DNA of 64,000 nt from Flavobacterium sp. A45 (lineage in GTDB: Bacteria > Bacteroidota > Bacteroidia > Flavobacteriales > Flavobacteriaceae), in NCBI RefSeq assembly GCF_002001005.1, contig NZ_MUNX01000080.1, positions 1 through 64,000 of the forward strand, given 5' to 3'. A program made the translations under genes and the position numbers. Below the pieces are notes generated by a model. It saw only the letters and a list, made by a program, of their open reading frames with translations. It had not been told where the DNA came from and did not search any database. This document shows positions 8,988-17,359 of this stretch, one piece after another; the first letter of the stretch is position 1; each line of letters opens with the position of its first letter.

Positions 8988-9411
8988 AGGTGTAAATTAT
9001 AGCTTTATTGCTGCAAAGATAAGCATTCCGTTTTATTGCTTTTTTCAAAATGGAGCTCTATTTTGAATTCGATTCATTTATTTAGCGAATTAACTTTTGA
9101 GATTTAAAATTGAAAGGGGGCAATATAATCACAAGTTTTGTTTTTATCATAAATTTTTAAATACTACAAAATTAAGATGGAGAATTATTGTGGTTTGTTT
9201 TATTATTGGAATAATATTCATTAAAATTGTTAAAAATATTTTTTTATAACATTTAACAAGCTAAAAGTGTTTTATTTATAAAATTTTCACTAAAATTGTC
9301 GCTTTTATGACTCTATCTATATCGTGAAATGAGCATGGCATAAAATTGGGACAAATACAAATTATGATATGCAATTGCATATTCCAAAAGAAAACAAATA
9401 TTACCTATTAT
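8988..9411. other. Intergenic region between divergent HMGR and DPP IV genes
   Basis: These 424 nt hold the promoters of both flanking genes. The sequence is very AT-rich with no convincing ORF or stable hairpin. On the minus strand a consensus -7 for HMGR is present at 9014-9021. On the plus side the segment near 9285-9302 has only imperfect -7 matches. I see nothing else in it. Confidence 0.5.
9014..9021 (-). promoter_or_regulatory. -7 element of HMGR gene
   Basis: TATCTTTG on the minus strand is an exact TAnnTTTG match 27 nt before the ATG. A TTTTG lies 24 nt further upstream, slightly beyond the usual spacing. Confidence 0.45.
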
Positions 9412-11583
9412 ATGAATTCGAATAAAATTACTGCGTTACTTTTCTTTTTGTGTGTTACGGTTTTTGGACAACAAAAAATAACCATTGATGAAATTTTTAC
9501 AGGAGCTTTTCGTGCCAAAGGGATGGATGCATTGGAGTCATTGAAAAATACCAATCAATACACAGTTTTAAATTCTGATAAAGCTACTAAAAGTATGCAA
9601 ATCGATCTTTATGATTTTGCAACATTAAAGAAAGTGTCAAACCTAATTGATACTAAAAATTTTAAGGAACTAGCAGACGGAATTGATAGTTATAAGTTTG
9701 ATGCTTCAGAAAAAAAGATATTAATTGCTTGTCATTCAAACAAAATTTTCCGCCACTCTTTTACAGCAGATTATTTTTTATATGATATTGCTGCCAAAAC
9801 CTTAACTAAGCTTTTTGATTTTCAGGTTCAAGAGCCAACATTTTCTCCTGATGGGACTAAGATTGCTTACGCCAAAGAAAACAATTTATATGTTTATGAT
9901 GTAGCTTCAAAAAAATCAACTGCAGTTACTACTGATGGAAAAAAGAATGCTGTAATTAATGGAATTACGGATTGGGTTTATGAAGAAGAATTTGCTTTTG
10001 TTCGTGCTTTCGATTGGAGTGGAGACAGTAAAAAATTAGCTTATATACGTTTTGACGAAAGTCAGGTTCCTGAATTCTCAATGTCGGTCTTTCAAAAAAG
10101 TTTATACCCAACAGTAGAAACTTTTAAATATCCTAAAGCGGGAGAAAAAAACTCTGTAGTTTCATTGCATATATACGATGCAGCTAGCAATGCGGTTAAA
10201 AAAGTTGATTTAAGTAACTATAATGATTTTTATATTGCAAGATTGAAATGGACAAATGATAATAATATTTTGTCAGCTCAGGTTTTGAATCGCCACCAAG
10301 ATAATTTGGACTTGTTATTTGTAGATGGGACAACTGCTGTTGCAAAAGTGGTTTTGAATGAAAAAGATAAAGCGTATGTTGATGTAACTGATAATTTGAC
10401 ATTTCTAAAAGATAACAGCTTTATTTGGACAAGCGAAAAAGATGGTTTCAACCACATTTATCTTTATGACAAAACCGGAAAATTAAAAAATCAGGTTACA
10501 AAAGGAAACTGGGAGGTTACTTCATATTATGGTTTTGACGAAAAAACAAAAACTGTTTTTTATCAGTCCACAGAAAACGGGTCAATCAATCGTGATGTTT
10601 ATAGAATTGCACTTGACGGAAAAAACAAAGTGCGTTTGTCTAAAAATACTGGAACAAATGCAGGGACTTTTAGCCCTAATTTCCAATTCTTCATTAATAC
10701 TTTCTCAAGCGCATCTCAACCTACTACCTATACTTTGAGTGAGTCAAAAACCGGGAAAGAAATTCAGGTTATCGAAAACAATCAAGCTCTAGCAACAAAA
10801 TTAGGAGGGTATAACTTGCCGTCTAAAGAGTTTTTTGTTTTAAAAACGGCTAAAGGAAACGAACTTAATGCTTGGATGATTAAACCAAAAGATTTTGATC
10901 CTAACAAAAAGTATCCTGTTTTTATGTTTCAATACTCTGGACCTGGTTCACAACAAGTAGCAAATCAATGGATAAATGGTAACGATTATTGGTTTATGAT
11001 GTTAGCACAACAAGGATACATTGTTGCTTGTGTTGACGGAAGAGGAACTGGTTTTAAAGGTGCCGATTTTAAGAAAGTAACTCAAAAAGAATTAGGAAAA
11101 TATGAAGTAGAAGATCAAATTGATGCTGCTAAAGTAATCGGTTCTTATGCATATGTAGATGCTTCAAGAATTGGTATTTTTGGCTGGTCTTATGGTGGAT
11201 TTATGGCGTCTAATTGTATTTTTCAAGGAGCCGATGTCTTTAAAATGGCAATTGCAGTGGCACCGGTAACCAACTGGCGTTTTTACGATAGCATTTATAC
11301 CGAAAGATACATGCAAACTCCACAAGAAAATGCAAGTGGATATGATAATAATTCACCTATTAATCATGTAAGTAAACTAAAAGGAAAGTTCCTTTTAATT
11401 CATGGTTCTGCAGACGATAATGTACATGTACAAAATTCTATGCAAATGATGGAGGCTTTAATTCAAGCCAATAAACAATTTGACTCTCAAATATATCCGG
11501 ATAAAAACCACGGAATTTACGGAGGAAAAACCAGAATCCAGTTGTATAACAAAATGACTAACTTTATAAAAGAGAATCTATAA
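9412..11583 (+). CDS. S9 family dipeptidyl peptidase IV
   Basis: This is a secreted serine peptidase that removes X-Pro (or X-Ala) dipeptides from peptide N-termini. From the ATG at 9412 the protein has 723 residues. A signal peptide ends near TVFGQ (about residue 20), then comes a DPPIV beta-propeller (about 60-480) and an alpha/beta hydrolase domain. The catalytic triad is visible: Ser593 in GWSYGG, Asp668/669 in GSADDNVH and His700 in DKNHGIYG. The Glu-Glu pair of the propeller that anchors the substrate amino end is present as VYEEEFAF. The frame is open upstream to a TTG at 9346, but that extension has no signal peptide. Three POT transporters follow at once, so products are probably imported by them. 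Confidence 0.92.
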   Translation: MNSNKITALLFFLCVTVFGQQKITIDEIFTGAFRAKGMDALESLKNTNQYTVLNSDKATKSMQIDLYDFATLKKVSNLIDTKNFKELADGIDSYKFDASEKKILIACHSNKIFRHSFTADYFLYDIAAKTLTKLFDFQVQEPTFSPDGTKIAYAKENNLYVYDVASKKSTAVTTDGKKNAVINGITDWVYEEEFAFVRAFDWSGDSKKLAYIRFDESQVPEFSMSVFQKSLYPTVETFKYPKAGEKNSVVSLHIYDAASNAVKKVDLSNYNDFYIARLKWTNDNNILSAQVLNRHQDNLDLLFVDGTTAVAKVVLNEKDKAYVDVTDNLTFLKDNSFIWTSEKDGFNHIYLYDKTGKLKNQVTKGNWEVTSYYGFDEKTKTVFYQSTENGSINRDVYRIALDGKNKVRLSKNTGTNAGTFSPNFQFFINTFSSASQPTTYTLSESKTGKEIQVIENNQALATKLGGYNLPSKEFFVLKTAKGNELNAWMIKPKDFDPNKKYPVFMFQYSGPGSQQVANQWINGNDYWFMMLAQQGYIVACVDGRGTGFKGADFKKVTQKELGKYEVEDQIDAAKVIGSYAYVDASRIGIFGWSYGGFMASNCIFQGADVFKMAIAVAPVTNWRFYDSIYTERYMQTPQENASGYDNNSPINHVSKLKGKFLLIHGSADDNVHVQNSMQMMEALIQANKQFDSQIYPDKNHGIYGGKTRIQLYNKMTNFIKENL

Positions 11584-11622
11584 CCCAAATCATAATTACC
11601 AAATCAAACCAAAACTAAAAAA

Positions 11623-13314
11623 ATGACAGAAACTCAATCGAAAACAGCACATCCAAAAGGACTTTGGGTGTTATTCGGAACCGAAATGTGGGAACGTTTC
11701 AATTTCTATGGAATGCGGACTTTATTGGTTCTTTTTCTTGTAAATTCCTTAATGATGAAAGAAGAAGATGCTTCTTTAATTTATGGAGGTTTTCTAGGTC
11801 TTTGTTATTTGACTCCGATGCTTGGAGGTTTTATTTCTGATCGTTTTTTTGGAAATAGAAATTGCATTATGCTTGGTGGATTGATGATGGCTGTTGGACA
11901 ATTATTATTATTTACCAGTGCCAGTGTTTTTGGAGAAAATCTTGGTTTGGCTACCACCATAATGTATTCGGGATTAGGAATCATCATTTTCGGAAATGGA
12001 TTTTTCAAACCGAATATTTCCAGTATGGTGGGAAGTTTGTATCCTAAACAGGAAAAAACAAAACTAGATACCGCTTTTACTATTTTCTACATGGGAATCA
12101 ACCTGGGAGCATTCTTAGGCCAATTTATTTGCCCATTATTAGGAGATGTAAAAAGTACCGGAGGAATAAGAGATATTCACGCATTCAAATGGGGATTTCT
12201 TGCCGCTGCGATTGCTATGCTTATAGGAACGCTGGTATTCTATTTCTTGAAAAATAAATATGTGGTTACTCCAGAAGGGAAACCATTAGGAGGATTGCCT
12301 TCTAAAAATGAATCTTCAGATTACGAAGAAGGAGAGGCTCAAAGTGCTGTTTTTAGTTCTAAAGCGTTAATGCTTTCAGTAGTTGCTTTTGTTGGATTAT
12401 TTTTATTATTCCATTTCTCAGTTGACGGAACAAATGTTGTAAAAACGATTATTTACCCAATTATTTATGCTAGTGGTATTACATTGGCAGGGTTAATTTT
12501 GTCTGACAGTTCGTTGACAAAAATAGAAAGAGATCGAATAATTGTAATTTATATTATTTCATTCTTTATTATATTCTTTTGGGCGGCTTTTGAACAAGCG
12601 GGTTCATCATTGACTTTTATTGCAGATAATCAAACCGACAGAAACTTTTTTGGATGGCCAATGCCGGCTTCGATGGTGCAAATTTTCAACGGATTATTTG
12701 TTGTTGCTTTAGCCGTTCCGTTCAGTATGTTATGGGATAAATTAAGAGCAAATGACAAAGAACCTATTTCTCCTGTGAAATTGGCTTTAGGATTATTGTT
12801 AATCGCAGTGAGTTTCTTCATGATTGCTACTCAAGTAAAAGATCTTGGAACTTCAGGATTGTTAGCTATTAAATGGTTAATTCTATTGTATTTGTTGAAT
12901 ACTTGTGCTGAGTTGTGTTTATCTCCAATCGGTTTATCATTGGTAGGTAAATTATCACCAAAACGATTCTCTTCTTTATTGTATGGAGTATTTTTCTTAT
13001 CGAATGCATCTGGTTATGCACTAGCAGGAACGTTGGGTTCTATATTACCCGCTACAGGAGATAAATTTAATAAAGCAAAAGAACTTGGAATTGATTTGCA
13101 GGCAGTATTAGATAAAAAAGTAACTCTTACTCCAGAACAAGTTCAATTATTAGATACCAATCAAATTATGGATCATAACCCTATTTTTGCTGGTTTTGAA
13201 ATTCATAATCTTTTCGAATTCTTCATGGTGTTTGTGGTATTGACTGGTATTGCTGCAGTTATTTTATTTGCACTAACTCCATTTTTGAAAAAAATGATGC
13301 ACGGTATTCGATAG
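11623..13314 (+). CDS. POT-family proton-coupled peptide transporter (copy 1)
   Basis: This is a 563-residue inner-membrane MFS protein of the POT/PTR2 group, which imports di- and tripeptides with protons. The first helix carries the family's ExxER motif as EMWERFNFYGMR. The signature GNGFFKPNISSMVGSLY, the FYMGINLGA motif and a later CAELCLSPIGLS segment are also present. It starts 39 nt after the DPP IV stop, so the two are probably one operon. A terminator follows, then a second and third POT gene. It shares the N- and C-terminal motifs with copies 2 and 3 but differs in loops. Confidence 0.92.
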   Translation: MTETQSKTAHPKGLWVLFGTEMWERFNFYGMRTLLVLFLVNSLMMKEEDASLIYGGFLGLCYLTPMLGGFISDRFFGNRNCIMLGGLMMAVGQLLLFTSASVFGENLGLATTIMYSGLGIIIFGNGFFKPNISSMVGSLYPKQEKTKLDTAFTIFYMGINLGAFLGQFICPLLGDVKSTGGIRDIHAFKWGFLAAAIAMLIGTLVFYFLKNKYVVTPEGKPLGGLPSKNESSDYEEGEAQSAVFSSKALMLSVVAFVGLFLLFHFSVDGTNVVKTIIYPIIYASGITLAGLILSDSSLTKIERDRIIVIYIISFFIIFFWAAFEQAGSSLTFIADNQTDRNFFGWPMPASMVQIFNGLFVVALAVPFSMLWDKLRANDKEPISPVKLALGLLLIAVSFFMIATQVKDLGTSGLLAIKWLILLYLLNTCAELCLSPIGLSLVGKLSPKRFSSLLYGVFFLSNASGYALAGTLGSILPATGDKFNKAKELGIDLQAVLDKKVTLTPEQVQLLDTNQIMDHNPIFAGFEIHNLFEFFMVFVVLTGIAAVILFALTPFLKKMMHGIR

Positions 13315-13332
13315 TCTTCCTAAACAATTTAT

Positions 13333-13366
13333 AAATACCTACTTGGTTTTCAAGTAGGTATTTTTA
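13333..13366 (+). terminator. Terminator after POT copy 1
   Basis: The stem AAATACCTACTTG / CAAGTAGGTATTT with loop GTTTT is followed by a T-run. It separates the DPP IV-POT1 unit from POT copies 2 and 3. Confidence 0.8.
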
Positions 13367-13539
13367 GTTTAAATTTATATCGAAAGTTGTCTCAGCATTA
13401 TTCCTATGAAATCGTTTAGATTTTTAAAATTTAAATAGTATCTACATGAAATCGATATTAACTGAAAGTTTGTGAAAGCAGGCATCAATAAATAAAAAGT
13501 CGATGGCATTATGACCAATAACAAATAAATTTTACAGAT

Positions 13540-15192
13540 ATGAAAAGCAAACATCCTAAAGGACTGGCCTTCCTCTTTTTTACAGAAATGTGGGAACGTT
13601 TTGGTTATTACCTCATTATTGGAATTTTCGTTCTCTATATGATTGACCCGGCCGCTACTGGTGGATTGGCTTTTTCGGATAAGAATGCCGATGATATTTT
13701 TGGAACTTATATCGCCTTAACGTATCTAACTCCATTTTTAGGAGGATACCTTGCCGATCGATTTTTAGGCTATTTCAGAGCGATCTATCTGGGCGGATTT
13801 TTAATGGCGCTGGGTTACATCGGATTGAGTTTTCATGATGTGACTATGTTTTATATCTCCATGGCGCTTATCATCATTGGTAACGGATTTTTTAAGCCAA
13901 GTATTTCTACGCTGGTCGGGAATTTATATTCGACCGAAGAGTATAAAGCGAACAAAGATGCGGGCTACAATATTTTCTATATGGGAATCAATCTTGGTGC
14001 TTTTGCTTGCAACATTATTGCCGCTTTTATGCGAAACCAATATGGTTGGGGTGCCGCTTTCTTTACTGCAGGGATTGGAATGTTACTGGGATTGGTTATT
14101 TTTTCTATAGGGCGTAAGCATCTGGAAAGTGCTAATGTGATGAAACCTGTTCAGGAAGGAGATATTTCCTTAGGTCGAATTTTAGGCGTAGTGTTTTTAC
14201 CGGCTATAGTTTGTGGAGCTATAGGGTGGCTAATTCCTGGAAATATTTTTAAAAGCGATTCTACAGATGCCTTTATTTTTGCCTGTGTTCCTGTGATTAT
14301 TTTTTACATTAGTTTGTATGTGAAAGCCAATAAGGAAGACAAACGTCCACTTGGTGCTTTGTTGGCAATTTTTGCTGTGGGAATGTTGTTTTGGGCTGTT
14401 TTTAAACAGAACGGAACGGCATTAACCCGTTGGGCAAATTATTATACGGACAGACAAGTTACCGGAACGACAGAAAAAACTTTGGCTTCTATCTATTTAG
14501 TAGAAGAAAAAGATTTTGCCACTAAGGAAGTCCAAAAATACGATGCTCAATTTAAAGCGGTGAAAGATGATAATAATGAGCCGGTAAAAGTTCAGGGGAA
14601 AGATGTTTATTTTACCAATATTTCCGAGAAACAGAGAGCTGAGATTGAAAGTAATTCCAATCAAAAAGTATCTTTGATTAACACGGAATTATTTCAATCT
14701 ATAAATCCGGGCTGGATTATTGTTTTAACGCCATTTGTGGTTGGCTTTTTTGCCTTTATGCGAAAAAAAGGCAAAGAACCGAGTACGCCTTCTAAAATAG
14801 TTTTAGGTTTATTCATCTCTTCTTTGTCGTGTTTAGTCATGGTGCTTGCCGTTTATTTTGGCAGTAACGGAGCTGTAAAAGTTTCACCTTGGTGGTTAGT
14901 AGGGACATATGGTGTTATTACTATTGGCGAATTGTGTTTGTCTCCGATGGGACTTTCGATAGTGTCTAAATTAAGTCCACCCCGTTTGACGGCTTTAATG
15001 ATGGGAGGTTTCTTTTTGTCGATTTCTATCGGAAACAAGCTTTCCGGAGTTTTGGCGAGTATGTGGTACGATTATGAAAACAAAGCTAATTTTTTCATAG
15101 TAAATGCTTTATTATTGCTTTTTGCAACCGCTTTAGGATTATTAATTTTAAAGAGGTTAAATGCGGTGATGAAAGAAAAAGGAATGAATTAA
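13540..15192 (+). CDS. POT-family proton-coupled peptide transporter (copy 2)
   Basis: The second POT transporter, 550 residues, has FTEMWERFGYY in helix 1, GNGFFKPSISTLVGNLY and FYMGINLGA, and a GELCLSPMGLS motif near the end. Unlike copies 1 and 3 it has a hydrophilic insertion of roughly 80 residues (about 310-390, starting after YYTDRQVTG) between two late helices. The first helix begins without the leader peptide-like extension of the other copies. It lies 225 nt after copy 1 behind a terminator, so it probably has its own promoter, and is 13 nt from copy 3, with which it is likely cotranscribed. Confidence 0.92.
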   Translation: MKSKHPKGLAFLFFTEMWERFGYYLIIGIFVLYMIDPAATGGLAFSDKNADDIFGTYIALTYLTPFLGGYLADRFLGYFRAIYLGGFLMALGYIGLSFHDVTMFYISMALIIIGNGFFKPSISTLVGNLYSTEEYKANKDAGYNIFYMGINLGAFACNIIAAFMRNQYGWGAAFFTAGIGMLLGLVIFSIGRKHLESANVMKPVQEGDISLGRILGVVFLPAIVCGAIGWLIPGNIFKSDSTDAFIFACVPVIIFYISLYVKANKEDKRPLGALLAIFAVGMLFWAVFKQNGTALTRWANYYTDRQVTGTTEKTLASIYLVEEKDFATKEVQKYDAQFKAVKDDNNEPVKVQGKDVYFTNISEKQRAEIESNSNQKVSLINTELFQSINPGWIIVLTPFVVGFFAFMRKKGKEPSTPSKIVLGLFISSLSCLVMVLAVYFGSNGAVKVSPWWLVGTYGVITIGELCLSPMGLSIVSKLSPPRLTALMMGGFFLSISIGNKLSGVLASMWYDYENKANFFIVNALLLLFATALGLLILKRLNAVMKEKGMN

Positions 15193-15205
15193 ATTATATA
15201 TAAAA

Positions 15206-16717
15206 ATGACAGAAAATTTATCAATAGAGGAGATTCGAAATTTTAAGGGAAAGTATCCTAAGCAGTTGTGGTATTTGTTCTTCAGTGAGATGTGGGAGCG
15301 TTTTTGTTTCTACGGAATGCGTGGAATGTTGGTTGTATTTATGGTAGGGCAGTTGGGTATGAACGAGAGAGTGGCCAATTTGCAGTATGGCGCCACACAA
15401 GCCTGGGTTTATGCTTTTACATTTATTGGAGGTTTATTTGCCGACAAGATTCTAGGTTTGCGGAAATCTTTATTTTGGGGGGGGATTTTAATGATAATTG
15501 GAAGTGTCATTCTTTCGATAGATCCCAAAAACTTCTTTTTTATAGGTATTGGATTTACCATTGTGGGAACTGGATTTTTCAAGCCAAATATTTCATCTAT
15601 GGTTGGACAACTATACCAAGAGGGTGATCCGAGAAGAGATGCCGGTTTTTCATTCTTTTATATGGGAGTAAATCTGGGAGCATTAATTGGAGGATATATT
15701 TGTATAGCAGTTGCCGAGGGTTCAATGTGGCAATCACTCATTCCAGAACATTTACGTTGGAATGTTGGTTTCGGATTTGCCGCAATTGTAATGATTATAA
15801 GTCTTTTGACATTCACACAAACTCAAAAAAAGCTTGGGGATATTGGGATTTCGCCATTATTGGAAATTGAGAAAACCAAGAGAAAAAAAATGGAGTTATT
15901 GACATATGTAGGTTCCTTGTTAATTATTCCCTTAATTATCATTATGGTAGCCAATACCGTTTATACCGATTATTTCATGATGTTCATTGGGCCAGCTTCG
16001 ATTTTATATTTGCTTTATGAGATGAAAAACTTTTCTGCAGCTGAAAATAAAAAGTTGTTTGCGGCTTTGATTTTTATCATATTCTCTATTTTCTTTTGGG
16101 CATTTTTTGAACAGAGTGGAGGTTCTTTGAGTCTTTTTGCGGTAAATAATTTAAACAATACCATTCTTGACGTGCCTTTAAGTCCAAATGGAGTTAACAA
16201 TTCTGCGAATTCTTTTTTCGTAATCGGGTTTGCTGCTTTAGTGGGATTGGTTTGGTTATGGATGGCCAAAAGAAAAATTGAACCCAATACGGTTATTAAA
16301 TTTGGTTTGGCATTTTTGTTTTTGGCAGGTGGTTTCTGGATATTTTATTACACTAAATTCTTTGCCGATGCCGGTGGTAGAACATCATTAGGTTTGTTTA
16401 CTTTTGGTTGGTTTATCATTACTTTTGGAGAACTTTGTTTGTCACCAATTGGTATGTCTGCCATGACAAAACTTTCACCTTTGAAAACGCAAGCGGTAAT
16501 AATGGGTATGTGGTTTCTGGCAAGCGCTTACGGCCAGTATTTTGCTGGATTATTGGGTGCCAATATTGCTGAGGCTTCAGAGAATGCCAGTAATCTTGAA
16601 AAGTTAAATGTGTATGCCGATGGATATCAACAATTAGCCATTTATGCTTTGATTGCTGGTGTAGTTTTGATTCTTATTTCTCCATTGGTCAAAAAATTAA
16701 TGCAAGAAGTAAAGTAG
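15206..16717 (+). CDS. POT-family proton-coupled peptide transporter (copy 3)
   Basis: The third POT transporter in the row has 503 residues. Helix 1 reads FSEMWERFCFYGMR, followed by GTGFFKPNISSMVGQLY, FYMGVNLGALIGG and GELCLSPIGMS. It starts 13 nt after copy 2. The presence of three paralogues directly after a dipeptide-releasing peptidase suggests different peptide preferences or expression conditions, but sequence alone cannot assign substrates. POT proteins in Bacteroidota are often annotated as Dtp or di/tripeptide permeases. Confidence 0.92.
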   Translation: MTENLSIEEIRNFKGKYPKQLWYLFFSEMWERFCFYGMRGMLVVFMVGQLGMNERVANLQYGATQAWVYAFTFIGGLFADKILGLRKSLFWGGILMIIGSVILSIDPKNFFFIGIGFTIVGTGFFKPNISSMVGQLYQEGDPRRDAGFSFFYMGVNLGALIGGYICIAVAEGSMWQSLIPEHLRWNVGFGFAAIVMIISLLTFTQTQKKLGDIGISPLLEIEKTKRKKMELLTYVGSLLIIPLIIIMVANTVYTDYFMMFIGPASILYLLYEMKNFSAAENKKLFAALIFIIFSIFFWAFFEQSGGSLSLFAVNNLNNTILDVPLSPNGVNNSANSFFVIGFAALVGLVWLWMAKRKIEPNTVIKFGLAFLFLAGGFWIFYYTKFFADAGGRTSLGLFTFGWFIITFGELCLSPIGMSAMTKLSPLKTQAVIMGMWFLASAYGQYFAGLLGANIAEASENASNLEKLNVYADGYQQLAIYALIAGVVLILISPLVKKLMQEVK

Positions 16718-16841
16718 CCGACAATTTTTGGTATTATTTTTGTTTAAATTTGTAGATAAGAAATCAATTTAGAGAATAAGCGAAAGAAGATTTTAGTTTT
16801 TGTACAACTCTATTTTACTCAAAAATTAATAAACACGACAA

Positions 16842-17351
16842 ATGAAAAAAGTATTTTTGATAACATTATTTTTAATTGGAGCTGTTTCGACTCAAGCTCA
16901 AGAGTTAAAATGGTACACAGATGTAAAAGAAGCCATTAAAGTTTCGAATAAAGAAAAAAAACCATTGTTGTTATTTTTTACCGGAAGTGATTGGTGTGGC
17001 TGGTGTATTCGTTTGCAAAAAGAAGTGCTCAAAACTCCTGAATTCAGCAAATGGGCCAAAGAAAGCGTTATTCTTGTGGAATTGGATTATCCAAGAAGAA
17101 CTGCTCAAACCGAAGAGATAAAAAAACAAAACAACGAGTTGCAGCAAGCATTTGGTATACAGGGATTTCCAACCGTGTATTTTGCAAAAGCATCTGTAAA
17201 TAAAGAAGGGAAAGTTAATTTCGAAGGCTTGGGTAATACAGGTTATGTAGCTGGTGGTCCAACTGCGTGGTTAGCCGTTGCTGAGCCCTTTGTGAAAAAT
17301 GCCAAAATGACACCAGAGCCAAAATCAAAAACTAAGTCTAAAAAAGCATAA
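16842..17351 (+). CDS. Secreted thioredoxin-like protein
   Basis: This 169-residue protein has a signal peptide (cleavage near STQAQ, residue 20) and one thioredoxin fold. The redox motif is WCGWC (Cys52 and Cys55) and the cis-proline is in GFPTVYF. The motif resembles the thioredoxin_7/DUF255-type periplasmic proteins rather than classical thioredoxin (CGPC). The C-terminus is a Lys-rich tail (PKSKTKSKKA). It probably reduces or isomerises disulfides of exported proteins. TAnnTTTG-like elements lie at 16735-16752. The gene is convergent with comEC. Confidence 0.85.
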   Translation: MKKVFLITLFLIGAVSTQAQELKWYTDVKEAIKVSNKEKKPLLLFFTGSDWCGWCIRLQKEVLKTPEFSKWAKESVILVELDYPRRTAQTEEIKKQNNELQQAFGIQGFPTVYFAKASVNKEGKVNFEGLGNTGYVAGGPTAWLAVAEPFVKNAKMTPEPKSKTKSKKA

Positions 17352-17359
17352 ATTTTCCA

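Noticed and set aside
9346..9411. N-terminal extension of the DPP IV ORF from a TTG codon
   Set aside because: It adds 22 residues with no signal peptide in front of a complete signal peptide beginning at the ATG at 9412, and it runs through the likely leader.
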